From Hygrocybe punicea (taxonomy: Eukaryota > Basidiomycota > Agaricomycetes > Agaricales > Hygrophoraceae): 64,000 nucleotides of DNA. The DNA lies in the NCBI GenBank assembly GCA_963556145.1, contig OY744469.1, positions 1 to 64,000 on the forward strand. Reading direction: 5' to 3'. Each line of letters starts with the position of its first letter. Position 1 is the first letter of the stretch. The translations under genes and the position numbers were made by a program. Of the stretch, positions 54,332 to 64,000 are shown piece by piece. The notes below the pieces were generated by a model. The model saw only the letters and a program-made list of their open reading frames with translations, ran no database searches and was not told where the DNA came from.

Positions 54332-56210
54332 TCAAGGGAAGGCATATGGAGGCGGCCTTCCCCCATCTTCGCTCCCTAGTCGTCGTGCGTGGAGCTCAGC
54401 AAGCCCCTGATCCGCCTCGGCTCTGAGTTGAAGCAATATTTGCTCCACATCATCAGTGTAGACTGGACTACGAGGAATAGAGTTGCTACGTGTATGGGAA
54501 TGGGAGGAGCTAGTACCAGCACGTTCCGATTTCCGCCTATGTCGCGGTCGAGTGGGTGACGTTACAGAAGACATCGTACGGGGCATCGCGACGGACGATG
54601 CAGACTCTTCTGAAAGGGAGACAGTGCTGGCGACGAAGGCAGAAGATGCTCCAGTGAAGCGGGCAGCAGGTCCCGAAGACGACTTGCTTGTTGGAGGTAG
54701 GGCTGTACGACGGGACTGTGAGGGAATGTCCGCCTCTGCTGATATGTGAGATTTGGAGGTCGTCGTGGTGGCTTGACTCTGCTCGGACAGCCCACGTCTG
54801 TGTAGCAGGGATGATGGCTCTTGTGACGAGGACCCCTTGCCGCTCTTCTCGGAGGTATCAACGCAACCGTGCTTCTGCTTGTGCAGCCGTCTGCGATAAC
54901 AGTAGAATGCCAAAATGAGACACAGTACTAAGCCACCAGCCACGGCTCCGATTATAGGCCCCATTGAAATCCCTGTTTTTGTGGTGGAATGGTTCGATGA
55001 AGTCGATGAGGTCGATGAGGTCGATGAAGACGGTGAAGACGGTGAAGACGATGAGATCGATGGGATCGTTGCAGTCGATGGGGGTGAAGTCGATGCAGGA
55101 GGTATATTAGCGTCCCCAGCCGCGCAGGTCCAGTTGCCGCTGCCGTTTTGCAATGCAACACCTACATAAGCGATAAGCAGTGCAATCGCAGGTTGAAATA
55201 TATATATATATATCACTCAAGACTGACCGCTGACACAATAGTCAAGTCCAAAATCTAACCCTTTCGATTGATCCTCAACATTGACGCTGGCACCTTCCCC
55301 TCCGCATATTGCTCGAGGACCAAGACCTGTAGTCACGTTGCAATTCACCGGAGCTGGTAAAATCGAATCAGTTTACCGCCTAGAAAGAGTTGAGGGTATA
55401 GTACAATTGCAGGTATAGTTATCGCCAGAAGGGACGCATGGCTCTCCAACACCACTACAACCAGATCATTTTAGAACACGATCTGGAAAGAAAAAGTAAC
55501 AGAGGACTCACCCGGCACAAACGCCATTGATGCAAACTTCGGCGTGTGCTGGAAACAAATATTAGATAGGTTAGAGCCCGTAGTTGCGATTACGATTATA
55601 ACTCACGCCAAGCGCAGTTACTGACCGTCTGGATAAAGGGAATAATCATGATTAAAGGATGTGACCCCCCACGAACGAACGAACGTACCCCGTTCACCAG
55701 GCATGGCGCACCTGCCCAACCACAGCGCCCAACGTTGCTTGCGGGCAGGCGATTGTCGCGCACACAGCTGGTCTTGCTGAAGGGAACTGTAGCCCTTGGC
55801 CACAGCGCGTTGCAGTTCTGCAATGCGATGTCGCACTGCGCATAATACTGCATGATTGTGTCCAAGCTGGCATAAAATGCTGGCTGACAAAGGATTCAAG
55901 CTGAAAAAGAAATATTTGCCACGTGACTGTCTATTCGGCCCGCCTTACACGGGTACCCAAATCCTGATACACCTGTAGGCGTGTGCATCGATACTTACGG
56001 ATTGATACCACCACGCGGACATTTTCCAGAGGGCAAGAAAATGTCGATGCCAATGTGGGTGTCACGTTCAGGCTCTCCGATAACATTACATGTATTGCTG
56101 ACCGGAATGCTATATGGTAGTGAATATAAGCTCGAAAGAACGTCACTAGGACTGACGCCAATCCTTTGCCCAAAGCGAAAACTCCACTGAGATGTTATCG
56201 ACGAACCCAT
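54332..56210 (-). CDS. Single-pass membrane protein with Cys-rich ectodomain and Ser/Thr stalk
   Basis: Minus-strand exons give a Cys-rich extracellular part (CDIALQNCNALW, CVRDNRLP, GRCGWAGAPCLVNG, EVCINGVCAGEC, GEPCVPSGDNYTC, GLDFGLDYC, GNWTCAAGD). A Ser/Thr/Pro-rich stalk with glycosylation potential follows (TSPPSTATIPSISSSSPSS...). Then come one transmembrane helix, GPIIGAVAGGLVLCLILAFY (~54930), a positive stop CYRRRLHKQK, and a ~190-residue Ser-rich cytoplasmic tail ending RPPPYAFP (a PPxY motif, possible WW-domain/ubiquitin-ligase site). The layout recalls fungal Mid2/Wsc-type surface sensors, but sequence similarity is not claimed. The 5' end (~55900-56210) is unclear, and no signal peptide was identified. 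Introns of ~50-60 bp split the ectodomain. Confidence 0.65.
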
Positions 56211-56276
56211 GCATGAAAATACGCGGGATCGAGTATTGTATCGGCCGTGTGATAAACAATCGTGTTCGTCGATTGC

Positions 56277-57565
56277 TCAGGACCAAATGCCCAGTTGGCA
56301 GGGTCGTACTGCCGTGAACATGATGTGTAGTCTGATCATAAGAATAGAGTGAGCGGGCAATCCATTTTCATTAATGAAGCCAGACTCGCCTTTTACACCG
56401 ATGGCGCTTGAATGTACATGACGCCGTTTATTATTGGAGGAAGGTATATGGCCGTCCTCAGTAGCTCGCTTCCTAGAAGTTCCCCGTCCCATGCCGCCTC
56501 CCCTGCCGCCTCCCCTATCTCCTTCTCTTTTACCCCTTCCACGACCTCGACGGCCGCCACTCGGTCCAGCAGATCCGTCACCGCTCAACCCAGCGCCAAC
56601 ACTATCTCTCTTTCTGAGTGTCAAAACGCTGTGCAGAACCTTGACCATCCCCAACTCATCATCAGCAGTGGAGGGACTATTTATCGCACGCAATACGACT
56701 GCTGACAAGATTCCGCTAAGACTTCGCTTCGGAAGCCGCCAATATCGCCTCACTGAGTAATCTGGCTGATCTGGGTGCACTGGAATGAGACCAGGGGATG
56801 GACGTGGATCCGAGGTATTGAGAGCGATGGCATCAAAAATACGCGCAACATTTGGAGAAGTTGGAGCAGTCCGAGTAGGGGCCCGTTCCCATTGACCGTT
56901 ACGAAGTATGAACAGAGGAGGGAAAAAGGAAGTGCTAATGGTCAGGTTCCGTAGCTGGGCCGGTTTCAAGTGAACAACTGTGTACAAACCAATGTAAGGC
57001 AAGACAGCGGATGGGTCAGGAATGCCCCGCGGATCGGAGGCAGTCAGTTCATAGAGAACCTATTCCTGACGTTGCGTAAGCTTGGAACGCGAGAGGGCCT
57101 AGTGCATACCTGATGTAGAGGCCTCTGTTCCCCGGCTGGTGTATCTTGCACATACTTGACAAGATATTCGAGAACCTCTTTGGGTGGGCAGAGCGCAATA
57201 TAATCGTAAGTGAAGTATACTATGTGGCACCTGGGGCACACTGGACGAAATGTGTTGATTGATATAAAGATGAGCAGCCATTTGCTTACATATGGTACCG
57301 TTTCCCTTGGACTGCCTCGGATAGTCATCAGGAATGATACCCAGTTGCGAGCAAATCGCGACCTGGCGAGATAATTATAAAGCGATGACATCTCCACTCA
57401 AAACGATAGTGCCATACACACCTGAGATGCATCCAGTATATGAGCATATTGGCTTCCTTCTTCGTTAAGCTTGTCAAGACAAAAAGTGCAACGATTGTCG
57501 TAGAGAGTTCGAATCCGCCTTTTCGTCGTGCTGTTGAAGGTTGCGATGGTCTCCAGTTCGGACAT
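56277..57565 (-). CDS. HNH-type nuclease domain protein
   Basis: Starts at ATG 57565 (SELETIATFNSTTKRRI). The nuclease core is spread over three exons: CTFCLDK (zinc-binding CxxC) with GSQYAHILDAS (~57440-57490, the AHI histidine), then IPDDYPRQSKGNGTI (~57310), then CPRCHIVYFTYDYIALCPPKEVL (~57180-57230) with the final Cys/His pair. Introns carry GTGTGT and GTAAGC donors. The C-terminal half is less conserved and ends with a Gly/Arg-rich, RGG-like basic stretch (GRRGRGRGKREGDRGGGRGG) that could bind nucleic acid. Proteins of this layout are common and expanded in mushrooms; their targets are unknown. No disabling change was seen. It is head-to-head with the AAA-ATPase-like relic 150 bp away. 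Confidence 0.7.
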
Positions 57566-57719
57566 GGTGCATGGTTGGAAGGGCAGCTGAGAAGAGCTTT
57601 CTAACTTGTAAGAGTTCCGAGTCGTTGACCTGGGATGACGACGATATCAACGCTTAAGCCTGCTGACACACCGTCGTCGCCTGACGTCATATCTTTCCCC
57701 TGTCTCGTCTTCGAGGTCT

Positions 57720-58673
57720 GTGCCATCTCGCTATCCGTATTCCCATCAGAACCCTGCCCAACATCTACCTCTCTTATCAAACCACTCAGGCAATAGCCAG
57801 GTCCCTGTCCAGGCCGGCCACAAATGTCAATTATTGCAATACTCGGCCCCTCGTTCTCTCATTTGTATCGCCGTCCTATCACTCCAGGCCCAATATTCCC
57901 TTCCCGCGACGTACTTAGCCCTTCATCCTCCAACTTTACGCAGATGGTAGCTGATGGCCAATTTGTGGACAAGAGTTGCCGCCCTGGGTGACTTTCTCGC
58001 TTCACGCCACCCTATCCATCTCCTCCTGCGTCCACGTCGTTCGAGAGGATTTGGTGCGTTTTCAGGGATCTTCATGAGCTTCCGAAGAATCAGCGAACAT
58101 TCCTCAGCGAACTTCTGACCGACACGCTTCCTGATTCGAAGTGGCCGGCCTCGTTGTTCAAATTGACGCAGGTGCTCCACACCCTCCACAAGAAAGCGGT
58201 GGTGCTTTTGGTTGACGAGTACGACACGCCCATCTCGCATGCTGCACAATACAACTATTTCCCTGAAGTCTGTCCTTTTTGCGTCGAGTGATACAGTCAT
58301 TCACGTTATTAATAATTACCAGGCCAACCAATTCTTCCGAATGGTTTTATTGCCGCTACTTAAGGTCGGGCTGTTCCATTAGCCAAAACCCGTTCACCTA
58401 TCAAGCTTACATTATAGGATAACGAAAACCTCCGAGGCGCCCTTGTCGTAGGTATTTTGCGTGTGCTACCTGAAGTGAATAACCTAGAAGTCAATCATCC
58501 TTCCTGTGTCAAATTTTCCTATCTAAACGTTTTTCCAACAGGTCTTTCCCTTGGGCGAATCAAAGACATATTCGACGGCCTGCATGTTCACGGAGGCGGA
58601 AACAGAGTCGGCTTATCACCGACAGAATGAGTTGTCACAGAATGTGGGAGTATTTGATGTGTCGTCCTTGTAA
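57720..58673 (+). pseudogene. AAA-ATPase-like gene (PF09820-type), frameshifted
   Basis: Ordered fragments fit the fungal AAA-ATPase-like/DUF1703-type family: MVADGQFVDKS (~57940), HLLLRPRRSRGFG (~58018, the Walker-like RPRRFGK site, here altered), ELPKNQRTFLSELLTDTL, KAVVLLVDEYDTPISHAAQ (~58195, Walker-B-like DEYD), ANQFFRMVLLPLLK then, across a plausible intron, DNENLRGALVVGILRV (~58335-58465), and ACMFTEAETESAY (~58580). The fragments occupy different frames and the nucleotide-binding motif is damaged, so I call a pseudogene. Function in the family is not established. Confidence 0.55.
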
Positions 58674-58836
58674 TAATTAATGGATGTCCCGTTGTTCTTC
58701 CCTTCACACTGATCTGGTTGCGGATAACATTATCCGGGTCGAGGTTGAAGAAGTGTCATATCTTTCGTCGTGAGCTGTCTTCCATGTTTGTTTCACTGGG
58801 TGCATAACCAAATATGATGGGTCAACAAATTGGTAA

Positions 58837-61700
58837 TATATGGAAAACTTCCTCTAAATTATTTTACTGTATTTGGGTTTAAGTGATTGTGCAAATAATT
58901 AGTGTATTTTCAAGATATGTTGGTAAAAGAAATGTGATAGACTTGTATAACCAAATTCTGAGAATATATTTGAGTAATCTTTCAAGTTAATTCAGTGTAA
59001 TTTGGGAAATATGATTACAAAATAATAGAAACAAAATTGAAAGGGCAGGTCACAAGAATGGTGTGATTATTTCAAATGAGATTAAACAATCTAATATACA
59101 AATACAGTAAATGTATGAGGTATTTTTGCATTATATTTGGTTATGAAAGATATAGAAGGTATTGGAATAGAACTTCCAATGTTTTGAAAGAGATACAAAA
59201 GATTAGAGTATCAAGATTTAAAATTGTTTCAAATAGTATCATGATCCATGAGCATTTAATATTATTTTGGTCATTACATGACAAAAAACTTTACAGTGGC
59301 ATTTCAGTATATGTAAGGTGATATCAAAAAACTATTGAATGTGGTAAGGGGAGAATGAATAGAGATTTTGAATGAGCATAAAGGACTTGGGGATAAAAGA
59401 TTAAGAAAGTAAATGAAAAAGATTTGAAATGTGAAGAATGAAGTACAGTGTAATGATTGAGGTAGAATCATTAAATTTAATAGGAAACTGGTTTTGAGTA
59501 TGTTTAGTGCAATATAGTGCAGAATATTTGAAATTCATAGTGCATAATGTGTGAATTGATCCACAGGCCAAAGCTGTCACTTTGAAGGGCTTGAGATGAA
59601 CAGGCAGTGGAAATGGTAATCAGTATTATCTGTTATGAGTTGATTGTTCATCAATGTGGTAAAGTGGAAGCCAATGTGAGTCCTGGTCAAATGCCACTCC
59701 TGAAATCCAAGTGAACACCAAATGTAACAATAATGAACCAAAGTAAAAAATAGGAAGGCATGCAATTGACAGGCATTGTGAATGATGAGGAATAAGAATG
59801 CTAAGGGGACAAGTTGCTAGGAATTAAAACTTGAATTGTATGTGCAAAAATGGACTGTTCAAAGGTGAGGCCAAGCTTTGCTAACACTGGCTTAGAGAAG
59901 TCAACATTGATTTACAAATTCCAATGGCAGAGGAATATGTACCAGTGGCGGCCAATAAATGCCAATTGCAGCCAATGCAAATATTTGTCCATATTTGCAT
60001 ACAGACGCCAAGTGCAAGGCAATACCGCGTATTCCGAGCCGATTCAAATGTCTGTCCATATTTGCATACAGACGCAATACCGCATATTCTGAGCCAATTC
60101 AAACGTCTGTGCATATTTGCATACAGAAGCCAATTGCAAGGCAATACCATGTATTCCGAGCCAATTCCACTTGCAAGGCAATAGGGCGTATTCCGAGCCA
60201 ATTCAAATGTCTGTCCATATTTGCATACAGACTAGTGTTGCCTTGACCAGCTTTTGGGTTTTTAGAATTTTTGCAATAACTCATGGGAAAATGATCGGAT
60301 CGCTTAGATCCAAGATACGACCCATCAACTTTGGGGCCTGCACATCTGCTCAAATATTCTCATGATTTTACGTAATTTATCTGATTTATAAACAGCCTCA
60401 ACCCGAAATGGTCAACCAACATTGGCATTGGCTGGGAATTCACGGTATTGCCTTGCAATTGGCATCTGTATGCAAATATGGACAGACATTTGAATTGGCT
60501 CGGAATACACGGTATTGCCTTGCAATTGGCGTCTGTATGCAAATATGGACAAATATTTGCATTGGCTGCAATTGGCATTTATTAGCCGCCAATGGTACAT
60601 ATTCCCCTGCCATTGGAATTTGCAAATCAATGTTGACTTCTCTAAGCCAGCGTTAGCACATCTTGGCCTCACCTTTGAACAGTCCATTTTTGCACATACA
60701 ATTCAAGTTTTAATTCCTAGCAACTTGTCCCCTTAGCATTCTTATTCCTCATCATTCACAATGCCTGTCAATTGCATGCCTTCCTATTTTTTACTTTGGT
60801 TCATTATTGTTACATTTGGTGTTCACTTGGATTTCAGGAGTGGCATTTGACCAGGACTCACATTGGCTTCCACTTTACCACATTGATGAACAATCAACTC
60901 ATAACAGATAATACTGATTACCATTTCCACTGCCTGTTCATCTCAAGCCCTTCAAAGTGACAGCTTTGGCCTGTGGATCAATTCACACATTATGCACTAT
61001 GAATTTCAAATATTCTGCACTATATTGCATTAAACATACTCAAAACCAGTTTCCTATTAAATTTAATGATTCTACCTCAATCATTACACTGTACTTCATT
61101 CTTCACATTTCAAATCTTTTTCATTTACTTTCTTAATCTTTTATCCCCAAGTCCTTTATGCTCATTCAAAATCTCTATTCATTCTCCCCTTACCACATTC
61201 AATAGTTTTTTGATATCACCTTACATATACTGAAATGCCACTGTAAAGTTTTTTGTCATGTAATGACCAAAATAATATTAAATGCTCATGGACCATGATA
61301 CTATTTGAAACAATTTTAAATCTTGATACTCTAATCTTTTGTATCTCTTTCAAAACATTGGAAGTTCTATTCCAATACCTTCTATATCTTTCATAACCAA
61401 ATATAATGCAAAAATACCTCATACATTTACTGTATTTGTATATTAGATTGTTTAATCTCATTTGAAATAATCACACCATTCTTGTGACCTGCCCTTTCAA
61501 TTTTGTTTCTATTATTTTGTAATCATATTTCCCAAATTACACTGAATTAACTTGAAAGATTACTCAAATATATTCTCAGAATTTGGTTATACAAGTCTAT
61601 CACATTTCTTTTACTAACATATCTTGAAAATACACTAATTATTTTCACAATCACTTGAACCCAAATACAGTAAAATAATTTAGAGGAAGTTTTCCATATA
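58837..61700. mobile_element. 2.9-kb foldback element with ~1.24-kb inverted arms
   Basis: Arm 58837-~60077 is repeated in inverted orientation at ~60460-61700; positions p and 120537-p match throughout. The arms are nearly identical (scattered single-base differences, for example in 59850-59935 against 60602-60687). The tips read TATATGGAAAACTTCC and its complement, so a TA target duplication with TATGGAAAAC... termini is likely. ORFs in the arms come in mirror pairs and do not resemble proteins. The centre (~60078-60459) holds extra copies of a 67-bp repeat and a fragment starting TAGTGTTGCC at 60233. Long hairpin RNA from read-through transcription is conceivable. Confidence 0.85.
59990..60600. 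repeat. 67-bp tandem repeats inside the foldback
   Basis: A unit containing GTCTGTCCATATTTGCATAC and CCAATTGCAAGGCAATACCG recurs about four times (some copies shortened) on the left side and about twice, in inverted orientation, on the right. Differences in copy number on the two sides are what break the arm symmetry near the centre. Confidence 0.8.
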
Positions 61701-64000
61701 CTGTAGTCTTCTTAATTATAGCAAATTGTCACGTCACGCTGGCCATTTGCTTTGCTAAAACCACACAATTTCACGTCACGGTTAAGTTCATTTGCTATTT
61801 GTTTTACCAGTGTCACGGAGGTCTATGAAATCAGGACTAGCCCTTCATCCTTTAATTCTTCCATAGCAAACCAAACCTCCTCTATGGCAAATGAATATTC
61901 TGACCCAACTCTATCATTCAATCCTTGCCAGAAATCCTTGAGCATGAAGGTTTCCACCCCTTCACTGACAAATAACCAAAACACAATTCGGCAGATGTAA
62001 TGGAATCTAGAAAAAATTGTCAGAAAATTCTTCCAAAATATGAGAAACCACACCTTTGGATCTCTCCATCATCAAGACGATATTCAGTGGTATCTTCCTC
62101 ATACACAATACCAGGAACATAAGAAATTATCACATCATCAAAACCAGCACTTGAGCTATCATCACAAGAGTCCTTCAAATCGTCAAAGTCATCAAACTGA
62201 TAATCCAAGTCTTCGTCAGTGTCACCATCAGCATCACGGTCAGTGAGCTCTTCATCTTCTCCACCAGCAACAATGAAATTGCCCTCGTTATCTTGTGTAA
62301 TGGTGACATCAACATCTGACTGGTCTGTGGCTTGTGAAGTTCGAATCCGATCCACGAGTTCCTGAGTTAAAATGGCAGGGTCATCATCAAATTCGGGGCC
62401 ATCTACAAGTGGATCATTGCTCTCTTCATTTGGTTCGGGGTGAGGTTCTGAAATTGAAAGTGCAAATGAAGTATCTTCATCAATGCGTTCTCTCATAGTG
62501 CAGACAGCTGCTTCGCCAGTAATGCAATCATATGAGAGGTTGAAGTGCTTCACTTGGCAGCCTTTCCATGCCTAGGGTTATTGCAGATGAGCATTTTATC
62601 AAAACGAGATCTTAGTACATACCTGCTTCACAATTTCGGGATGGGCAGTGAAATAATTATATGCTTTCTTCACCCAGCTTACAGATGCATTACGTAGAGG
62701 GCCAAGCTCAGTAGGGAGAACGACAATTCCCTTTGGATTAGCTTTCAACTGGTTCCGTGTTTGTTCCATGAGATATGTTGCTGCTTCGCATTTGATGATA
62801 TGTTTGAGAATTCGTTGAATTCCGACATCATTTGGCTGCATCTTGCCAGTACCTGTGAGATATCAGTTCAAATCAAGGAAAAATAAGTTGTTGTGGTGTA
62901 TACGTACATCCACCTGGAATGAAGACAAGTCAGATCCATCCCACTTCTGTTTTCATCCATGTACGAAATGGCTTGCCACGGTGAACACTCCAGCAGTCAA
63001 TGATCAAGAGGCCCCTCATGTTCGGTAATCCTTTTTTCTGTTTTATATCATTAAGATATGGTACGACAATCTTCAATATCCACTATAAACAAGCATTAAG
63101 GGCATTGATATCTCAGAATGTTGTAGCCACGCTCACCTCCTTCATACACGAAAGATTACTCCAGTGATTATCACCACCACTTGACCAGATATTGCCATCC
63201 TTTTCGGCTTCAACTCGCAGATTGGCTGCTGGCAAGGAGGCACTGGTCTTTCCTGACCAGATTGACTGCAATGGTAGGAATGCGCCCGAGCACGATGTAG
63301 TTACCATTAAGGTAAACTGACGCTTCTCATCCTTTCCGAACACATTGACTTGTTTTGCACCTCTAGTTGCCCAAGTTTTGTTGCCAGTTGGAATTAAATT
63401 TACGCCTGTTTGGTCGCCATTAAGAATCGCTTCAGCAGGAGTCCTGTCCATAAAAGCCTCCCAGACAACTCGAAGGAGCATGTCTTCACATTCCCTCTCC
63501 CAACCATCTGGCGTCTTTTGTGCTGCTCTTGTTGCTGTTCGCCAGGACCAACCAAGTTCTACTTCCAAAAAATGTCGAACAAATGTCTCCGAGCACTTGA
63601 AAGTGCATTTCGCCAGTAATTCGGGTGCCATGGACCGAAGGTAGCCCATAAATAAGGCTCGTGTGATGGGAACAGAAATCGTCAACCCTGCATTGCGGTT
63701 GGTCAACAGGTCTGTTTTCATTCGCCTCAAAATCTCTGGATGTTGAACCTTATCAAATGAGTGAGTAAATCATGGTGATGTCGACAGACTACAAGGCTTA
63801 CCAATATCCGTGGTCATCCAAGATGCTTCTCGGACAAGAATCTTTTCCCTTCAGCCTGGACCTTCTCCAGTATGTCATCCTTCCACTTTCTTTTCGAACC
63901 CTTCAAGTCAATCCAGCGTTGAATTGTGCCAGGCTTCAGAGTATGAAAATTTTCTTTCCCTCCAAGCTGCATATGCAGCATTTTGACCATGTATCCGGTT
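61701..64000 (-). pseudogene. DDE_1-superfamily (pogo/Tc1-like) transposase gene, TGA-interrupted, 5' end outside window
   Basis: Minus-strand exons: ~64000-63802, 63748-63137, 63082-62908, 62852-62623, 62571-62020, joined by 51-55-bp GT-AG introns. Motifs: a helix-turn-helix-like N-terminal region ending in a G-TGA-PRIL boundary; FVRHFLEVELGWSWRTATRAAQ; first catalytic Asp in NGDQTGVNLIP (~63420); LPLQSIWSGKT; second Asp in LLIIDCWSVHRGKP (~62990); third Asp in GCTGKMQPNDVG (~62830). An acidic C-terminal tail follows. In-frame TGA codons at 63814-63816 and 62930-62932 stand where relatives have Arg (GRP, and WIRLxFxP), so the copy is dead, though trace homology is excellent. Downstream (61727-61812), a ~45-bp segment with TCACGTCACG is duplicated, likely subterminal transposase sites. 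It abuts the foldback at a TA. Confidence 0.8.

Noticed and set aside
59076..61461. Mirror-image ORFs (59076-59321/61216-61461, 59577-59765/60772-60960)
   Set aside because: They are the same sequence read from the two foldback arms, AT-rich and without family resemblance, so not annotated as genes.

Overview
The window is eukaryotic and most likely from an agaricomycete basidiomycete with a repeat-rich genome. Genes are broken by many 50-80 bp GT-AG introns. Two FunK1-type fungal kinases, a basidiomycete-style JmjC-like gene, an HNH nuclease gene and an AAA-ATPase-like gene of families expanded in mushrooms sit among gypsy, copia, Helitron, hAT and DDE_1 elements. I cannot name the species. 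I see no rRNA, tRNA or CRISPR.

Layout. 1-785: a perfect 58-bp satellite. 1310-2690: a decayed array of ~37-bp palindromic units. 3218-3918: a hAT-type non-autonomous element. 6027-10131: a JmjC-like gene, abutted by a frameshifted relic of a Spa2-like polarisome gene (10132-11640). 13778-20049: a divergent kinase pair, a FunK1 pseudogene on the minus strand and an apparently intact FunK1 gene on the plus strand. 20076-31420: a transposon graveyard with a TA-flanked MITE, a second hAT element, copia and Helitron fragments, hairpin repeats, a broken basidiomycete-specific gene and a BRF1 (TFIIIB subunit) relic. 31422-47399: the two ends of a hAT-like element split by a very young 14.9-kb gypsy retrotransposon (32154-47034). 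48071-58673: the most gene-like block, with an MFS transporter, a 2-oxoglutarate/Fe(II) oxygenase, a single-pass membrane protein and an HNH nuclease (all minus strand), followed by a broken AAA-ATPase-like gene on plus. 58837-61700: a 2.9-kb foldback element. 61701-64000: a DDE_1 transposase pseudogene running off the window.

The most notable object is the gypsy element. Its two LTRs are both 1394 bp, with no difference in the parts compared by eye. A 1993-aa Gag-protease ORF has a long disordered tail containing a CpG-rich ~1.1-kb island. The Pol ORF carries, after the integrase, what looks like a fused ASCH (PUA-like) domain. A third ORF lies before the 3' LTR. The LTR also holds seven YATTGTTC motifs directly upstream of a TATA box; several match the yeast Rox1 HMG-box consensus.

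A second theme is CpG decay. Older elements and pseudogenes carry in-frame TGA codons, several exactly where the family has a conserved arginine. That is what CGA to TGA deamination at methylated CpG would leave. The young gypsy ORFs have none.
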